Under the pieces are notes generated by a model. It saw nothing but the letters and a program-made list of their open reading frames with translations, was not told where the DNA came from and ran no database searches. Source: Canna indica (Eukaryota; Streptophyta; Magnoliopsida; Zingiberales; Cannaceae). From it: a stretch of 64,000 bases of DNA. Position 1 is the stretch's first letter, and each line of letters begins with the position of its first letter. The position numbers and the translations under genes were made by a program. Positions 58,933 to 64,000 of the stretch are shown piece by piece. Where the stretch lies: the NCBI GenBank assembly GCA_034359265.1, contig CP136897.1, positions 31,235,501 to 31,299,500 of the forward strand, in the 5' to 3' direction.

Positions 58933-59049
58933 GGTGCAACACGAGGACTTCCCAGGGGGTCAACCATCCTAGTACTACTCTCGCCCTAGCACGCTTAACT
59001 TCGGAGTTCTGATGGGATCCGGTGCGTTAGTGCTGGTATGATCGCACCC
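58933..59049 (-). rRNA. 5S rRNA copy 125
   Basis: Changes: G87T, T63A. Confidence 0.97.
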
Positions 59050-59417
59050 GTCATGCACTTCTGATCGTCGGCTAATAAGGGTGAGCGTCCGAGTGATAGC
59101 TCGGGGTCATTTTTTTCGTCTCTTCGCGCGCCTTTTAGCGCCACGTGAAAAGCTGAAGTCAGACAATAATGCACGGAGTTACGCCCGTTTTAAAGGAAAA
59201 ATAATAATTGAAATGTTATTTTTCTTATTTATTTACAAATTTTAATTTTTCGGGTCGGTTGGTCGATCGAGCCGGCCGTAGAGGTTGCGGCGGGCCCTGC
59301 GCGGGCGATCGACAGCCAAATTTTATGTCGACGACGTCGTCCGTCCTTAACGTTTGGTTAGAAAGATTGGTAAAAAAAATAATCTCGTCGTGCAATCAAA
59401 TAGGTAGTAAAAAAAAA

Positions 59418-59534
59418 GGTGCAACACAAGGACTTCCCAGGGGGTCAACCATCCTAGTACTACTCTCGCCCAAGCACGCTTAACTTCGGAGTTCTGATGG
59501 GATCCGGTGCGTTAGTGCTGGTATGATCGCACCC
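59418..59534 (-). rRNA. 5S rRNA copy 126
   Basis: Changes: C107T, G87T. Confidence 0.97.
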
Positions 59535-59901
59535 GTCATGCACTTCTGATCGTCGGCTAATAAGGTGAGCGTCCGAGGGATAGCTCGGGGTCATTTTCTT
59601 CGTCTCTTTGCGCGCCTTTTAGGGCCACGAGAAAAGCTGAAATCGGACAATAATGCATGGAGTTACGCCCGTTTTAAACGAAAAATAATAATTGAAATGT
59701 TATTTTTCTTATTTATTTACAAATTTTAATTTTTCGGGTCAGTTGGTCGACCGAGCCGGCCGTAGAGGTTGCGGCGGGCCCCGCGCGGGCGATCGACAGC
59801 CAAATTTTATGTCGACGACGTCGTCCGTCCTTAACGTTTGGTTAGAAAGATTGGTAAAAAAAATGATCTCGTCGTGCAATCAAATAGGTAGTAAAAAAAA
59901 A

Positions 59902-60018
59902 GGTGCAACACGAGGACTTCCCAGGGGGTCAACCATCCTAGTACTACTCTCGCCCAAGCACGCTTAACTTCGGAGTTCTGATGGGATCCGGTGCGTTAGT
60001 GCTGGTATGATCGCACCC
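59902..60018 (-). rRNA. 5S rRNA copy 127
   Basis: Only change: G87T. Confidence 0.97.
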
Positions 60019-60386
60019 GTGATGCACTTCTGATCGTCGGCTAATAAGGGTGAGCGTCTGAGGGATAGCTCGGGGTCATTTTCTTCGTCTCTTCGCGCCC
60101 TTTTTAGCGCCACATGAAAAGCTGAAATCGGACAATAATGCACGGAGTTACGCCCGTTTTAAACGAAAAATAATAATTGGAATGTTATTTTTCTTATTTA
60201 TTTACAAATTTTAATTTTTCGGGTCGGTTGGTCGATCGAGCCGGCCGTAGAGGTTGCGGCGGGCCCCGCACGGGCGATCGACAGCCAAATTTTATGTCGA
60301 CGACGTCGTCCATCCTTAACGTTTGGTTAGAAAGATTGGTAAAAAAAATGATCTCGTCGTGCTATCAAATAGGTAGTAAAAAAAAA

Positions 60387-60503
60387 GGTGCAACACGAGG
60401 ACTTCCCAGGGGGTCAACCATCCTAGTACTACTCTCGCCCTAGCACGCTTAACTTCGGAGTTCTGATGGGATCCGGTGCGTTAGTGCTGGTATGATCGCA
60501 CCC
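60387..60503 (-). rRNA. 5S rRNA copy 128
   Basis: Changes: G87T, T63A; duplicate of copy 125. Confidence 0.97.
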
Positions 60504-60871
60504 GTCATGCACTTCTGATCGTCGGCTAATAAGGGTGAGCGTCCGAGTGATAGCTCGGGGTCATTTTTTTCGTCTCTTCGCGCGCCTTTTAGCGCCACGT
60601 GAAAAGCTGAAGTCAGACAATAATGCACGGAGTTACGCCCGTTTTAAACGAAAAATAATAATTGAAATGTTATTTTTCTTATTTATTTACAAATTTTAAT
60701 TTTTCGGGTCGGTTGGTCGATCGAGCCGGCCGTAGAGGTTGCGGCGGGCCCCGCGCGGGCGATCGACAGCCAAATTTTATGTCGACGACGTCGTCCGTCC
60801 TTAACGTTTGGTTAGAAAGATTGGTAAAAAAAATAATCTCGTCGTGCAATCAAATAGGTAGTAAAAAAAAA

Positions 60872-60988
60872 GGTGCAACACAAGGACTTCCCAGGGGGTC
60901 AACCATCCTAGTACTACTCTCGCCCAAGCACGCTTAACTTCGGAGTTCTGATGGGATCCGGTGCGTTAGTGCTGGTATGATCGCACCC
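60872..60988 (-). rRNA. 5S rRNA copy 129
   Basis: Changes: C107T, G87T; duplicate of copy 126. Confidence 0.97.
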
Positions 60989-61355
60989 GTCATGCACTTC
61001 TGATCGTCGGCTAATAAGGTGAGCGTCCGAGGGATAGCTCGGGGTCATTTTCTTCGTCTCTTTGCGCGCCTTTTAGGGCCACGAGAAAAGCTGAAATCGG
61101 ACAATAATGCATGGAGTTACGCCCGTTTTAAACGAAAAATAATAATTGAAATGTTATTTTTCTTATTTATTTACAAATTTTAATTTTTCGGGTCAGTTGG
61201 TCGACCGAGCCGGCCGTAGAGGTTGCGGCGGGCCCCGCGCGGGCGATCGATAGCCAAATTTTATGTCGACGACGTCGTCCGTCCTTAACGTTTGGTTAGA
61301 AAGATTGGTAAAAAAAATGATCTCGTCGTGCAATCAAATAGGTAGTAAAAAAAAA

Positions 61356-61472
61356 GGTGCAACACGAGGACTTCCCAGGGGGTCAACCATCCTAGTACTA
61401 CTCTCGCCCAAGCACGCTTAACTTCGGAGTTCTGATGGGATCCGGTGCATTAGTGCTGGTATGATCGCACCC
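61356..61472 (-). rRNA. 5S rRNA copy 130
   Basis: Changes: G87T, C24T; duplicate of copy 127. Confidence 0.97.
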
Positions 61473-61840
61473 GTGATGCACTTCTGATCGTCGGCTAATA
61501 AGGGTGAGCGTCTGAGGGATAGCTCGGGGTCATTTTCTTCGTCTCTTCGCGCCCTTTTTAGCGCCACATGAAAAGCTGAAATCGGACAACAATGCACGGA
61601 GTTACGCTCGTTTTAAACGAAAAATAATAATTGGAATGTTATTTTTCTTATTTATTTACAAATTTTAATTTTTCGGGTCGGTTGGTCGATCGAGCCGGCC
61701 GTAGAGGTTGCGGCGGGCCCCGCGCGGGCGATCGACAGCCAAATTTTATGTCGACGACGTCGTCCGTCCTTAACGTTTAGTTAGAAAGATTGGTAAAATA
61801 AATGATCTCGTCGTGCAATCAAATAGGTAGTAAAAAAAAA

Positions 61841-61957
61841 GGTGCAACACGAGGACTTCCCAGGGGGTCAACCATCATAGTACTACTCTCGCCCAAGCAC
61901 GCTTAACTTCGGAGTTCTGATGGGATCCGGTGCGTTAGTGCTGGTATGATCGCACCC
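61841..61957 (-). rRNA. 5S rRNA copy 131
   Basis: Changes: G87T, G81T; 4,325-bp duplicate of copy 122. The second T tract is broken (GGTAAAATAAATG). Confidence 0.97.
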
Positions 61958-62299
61958 GTCATGCACTTCTGATCGTCGGCTAATAAGGGTGAGCGTTCTA
62001 GTTATAGCTCGGGGTCATTTTCTTCGTCTCTTCGCGCGCCTTTTAGCTCCACGTGAAAAGCTAAAATCAGACAATAATGCACGGAGTTACGCCCGTTTTT
62101 AACGAAAAATAATAATTGAAATGTTATTTTTCTTATTTATTTGCAAATTTTAATTTTTCGGGTCGGTTGGTCGATCGAGCCGGCCGTAGAGGTTGCGGCG
62201 GGCGATCGACAGCCAAATTTTATGTCGACGACGTCGTCCGTCCTTAACGTTTGGTTAGAAAGATTGGTAAAAAAAATGATCTCGTCGTTCAATCAAATA

Positions 62300-62416
62300 G
62301 GTGCAACACGAGGACTTCCGACAGGGTCACCCATCCTAGTACTACTCTCGCCCAAGCACGCTTGACTTCGGAGTTCTGATGGGATCCGGTGCGTTAGTGC
62401 TGGTATGATCGCACCC
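62300..62416 (-). rRNA. 5S rRNA copy 132, no T tract
   Basis: Duplicate of copy 123 without C28G: G97C, C95G, C94T, T53C, terminator deleted. Confidence 0.94.
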
Positions 62417-62773
62417 GTCATGCACTTCTGATCGTCGACTAATAAGGGTGAGCGTCCGAGGGATAGCTCGGGGTCATTTTCTTCGTCTCTTCGCGCGCCT
62501 TTTAGCGCCACGTGAAAAGCTGAAATCGGACAATAATGCACGGAGTTACGCCCGTTTTAAACGAAAAGTAATAATTGAAATGTTATTTTTCTTATTTATT
62601 TACGAATTTTAATTTTTCGGGTCGGTTGGTCGATCGAGCCGGCCGTAGAGGTTGCGGCGGGCGATCGACAGCCAAATTTTATGTCGATGACGTCGTCCGT
62701 CCTTAACGTTTGGTTAGAAAGATTGGTAAAAAGAATGATCTCGTCGTGCAATCAAATAGGTAGTAAAAAAAAA

Positions 62774-62890
62774 GGTGTAAAACGAGGACTTCCCAGGGGG
62801 TCACCCATCCTAGTACTACTCTCGCCCAAGCACGCTTAACTTCGAAGTTCTAATGGGATCCGGTGCGGTAGTGCTGGTATGATCGCACCC
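62774..62890 (-). rRNA. 5S rRNA copy 133
   Basis: Duplicate of copy 124 without C114T: G113A, G110T, C46T, C39T, A23C. Confidence 0.94.
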
Positions 62891-63257
62891 GTCATGCATT
62901 TCTGATCGTCGGCTAATAAGGTGACCGTCCGAGGGATAGCTCGGGGTCATTTTCTTCGTCTCTTTGCGCGCCTTTTAGTGCCACGAGAAAAGCTGAAATC
63001 GGACAATAATGCATGGAGTTACGCCCGTTTTAAACGAAAAATAATAATTGAAATGTTATTTTTCTTATTTATTTACAAATTTTAATTTTTCGGGTCGGTT
63101 GGTCGACCGAGCCGGCCGTAGAGGTTGCGGCGGGCCCCGCACGGGCGATCGACAGCCAAATTTTATGTCGACGACGTCGTCCATCCTTAACGTTTGGTTA
63201 GAAAGATTGGTAAAAAAAATGATCTCGTCGTGCTATCAAATAGGTAGTAAAAAAAAA

Positions 63258-63374
63258 GGTGCAACACGAGGACTTCCCAGGGGGTCAACCATCCTAGTAC
63301 TACTCTCGCCCAAGCACGCTTAACTTCGGAGTTCTGATGGGATCCGGTGCGTTAGTGCTGGTATGATCGCACCC
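63258..63374 (-). rRNA. 5S rRNA copy 134
   Basis: Only change: G87T. It lacks the T63A of its 4,325-bp partner, copy 125. Confidence 0.97.
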
Positions 63375-63742
63375 GTCATGCACTTCTGATCGTCGGCTAA
63401 TAAGGGTGAGCGTCCGAGTGATAGCTCGGGGTCATTTTTTTCATCTATTCGCGCGCCTTTTAGCGCCACGTGAAAAGCTGAAATCAGACAATAATGCACA
63501 GAGTTACGCCCGTTTTAAACGAAAAATAATAATTGAAATGTTATTTTTCTTATTTATTTACAAATTTTAATTTTTCGGGTCGGTTGGTCGATCGAGCCGG
63601 CCGTAGAAGTTGCGGCGGGCCCCGCGCGGGCGATCGACAGCCAAATTTTATGTCGACGACGTCGTCCGTCCTTAACGTTTGGTTAGAAAGCTTGGTAAAA
63701 AAAATAATCTCGTCGTGCAATCAAATAGGTAGTAAAAAAAAA

Positions 63743-63859
63743 GGTGCAACACAAGGACTTCCCAGGGGGTCAACCATCCTAGTACTACTCTCGCCCAAGC
63801 ACGCTTAACTTCGGAGTTCTGATGGGATCCGGTGCGTTAGTGCTGGTATGATCGCACCC
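63743..63859 (-). rRNA. 5S rRNA copy 135
   Basis: Changes: C107T, G87T; duplicate of copy 126. The neighbouring second T tract flank has GAAAGCTTGG, a small new change. Confidence 0.97.
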
Positions 63860-64000
63860 GTCATGCACTTCTGATCGTCGGCTAATAAGGTGAGCGTCCG
63901 AGGGATAGCTCGGGGTCATTTTCTTCGTCTCTTTGCGCGCCTTTTAGGGCCACGAGAAAAGCTGAAATCGGACAATAATGCATGGAGTTACGCCCGTTTT
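63860..64000. other. Partial 5S spacer at right edge
   Basis: The promoter-side 141 bp of a spacer of the CACGAG type, with TTATTA upstream element and AATAAGGTGAG (one G fewer than usual). The array continues beyond the window. Confidence 0.93.

Larger units (their letters stand above)
1..64000 (-). repeat. 5S rDNA tandem array, 135 gene copies
   Basis: The whole window is a head-to-tail array of 5S rRNA units, all transcribed from the minus strand. Most units are 485-486 bp. Shorter ones are 447, 459 and 469 bp (spacer deletions), 344 bp (one fused deletion) and 197-198 bp (three compound units). Genes are highly conserved with the plant 5S family; spacers are related to each other but to nothing else I recognise. 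No transposon or unique DNA interrupts the array. 5S RNA is a structural component of the large ribosomal subunit and is made by RNA polymerase III with TFIIIA. A BamHI site (GGATCC, RNA positions 30-35) lies in most copies, so BamHI digestion would give a ladder of about 485 bp. Confidence 0.98.
57306..64000. repeat. Nested 1,454-bp and 4,325-bp duplications at right end
   Basis: Copies 125-127 match 128-130 at 1,454 bp, and copies 122-126 match 131-135 at exactly 4,325 bp (nine units). The 4,325-bp match runs to the window edge. Confidence 0.9.

Noticed and set aside
1..64000. CRISPR-like array
   Set aside because: Regular repeats with spacing exist, but repeats are 117-nt 5S genes and the spacers are homologous to each other.
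1..64000. Centromeric or other satellite DNA
   Set aside because: The higher-order repeat pattern is satellite-like, but every unit contains a recognisable 5S gene with pol III signals.
1..64000. 35S rDNA, tRNA or other pol III genes linked in the spacers
   Set aside because: I saw no tRNA-like A/B boxes with cloverleaf, U-RNA or large rRNA segments in any spacer.
1..64000. Hidden novel system such as a defence or mobile element cargo
   Set aside because: All 64 kb are accounted for by 5S genes and their spacers; no unexplained stretch longer than a few bases remains.

Overview
The window is one uninterrupted tandem array of 5S ribosomal RNA genes from a plant nuclear genome. I count 135 copies. 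All lie on the minus strand, usually 485-486 bp apart: a 117-nt gene core plus about 368 bp of spacer. The core starts GGGTGCGATC, carries the plant internal control region (box A, intermediate element, box C) and ends TTGCACC before a T tract. The gene is clearly of land-plant and probably flowering-plant type. The CCGAAG near position 47 leans weakly to a monocot, but I cannot name a species. There are no protein genes, tRNAs, transposons or unique DNA. The window opens inside a gene (first 104 bases) and closes inside a spacer, so the array continues on both sides.

Numbering used in the entries: base changes are given in RNA sense relative to the majority sequence of this window, 1 = first G of GGGTGCGATC, 117 = last C of GCACC. 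One or two U from the T tract probably complete the mature RNA (118-119 nt). Box A is 50-64, the intermediate element (IE) 67-72 and box C 80-97, by the Arabidopsis convention.

Layout: (1) 1-7,990, a five-gene higher-order repeat of exactly 2,429 bp present three times plus a partial fourth; its members recur singly to about 11.3 kb. (2) 11.6-28 kb, the most heterogeneous part, with overlapping 4,350-bp and 6,288-bp duplications. (3) 28-44 kb, duplications of 2,416, 1,454 and 2,424 bp; many genes carry the linked A74G/G65C/C15T haplotype. (4) 44-49 kb, a decayed zone with the most diverged full-length copy, three compound units holding 5'-truncated genes and one 3'-truncated gene. (5) 49-64 kb, the most homogeneous part, dominated by the box C/loop D change G87T and built from nested 1,454-bp and 4,325-bp duplications.

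Each intact unit is meant to be an independent RNA polymerase III transcription unit: an AT-rich TTATTA element at -29 to -24 and C at -1, the internal control region, and a terminal T tract, with a second T tract 30-40 bp further on. No copy equals the window consensus at every site, and recurrent C-to-T and G-to-A changes at all seven CpG sites point to a methylated, at least partly silent array. I found no new protein-coding or defence-like system; the interest lies in array evolution and in the damaged, compound and terminator-less units.
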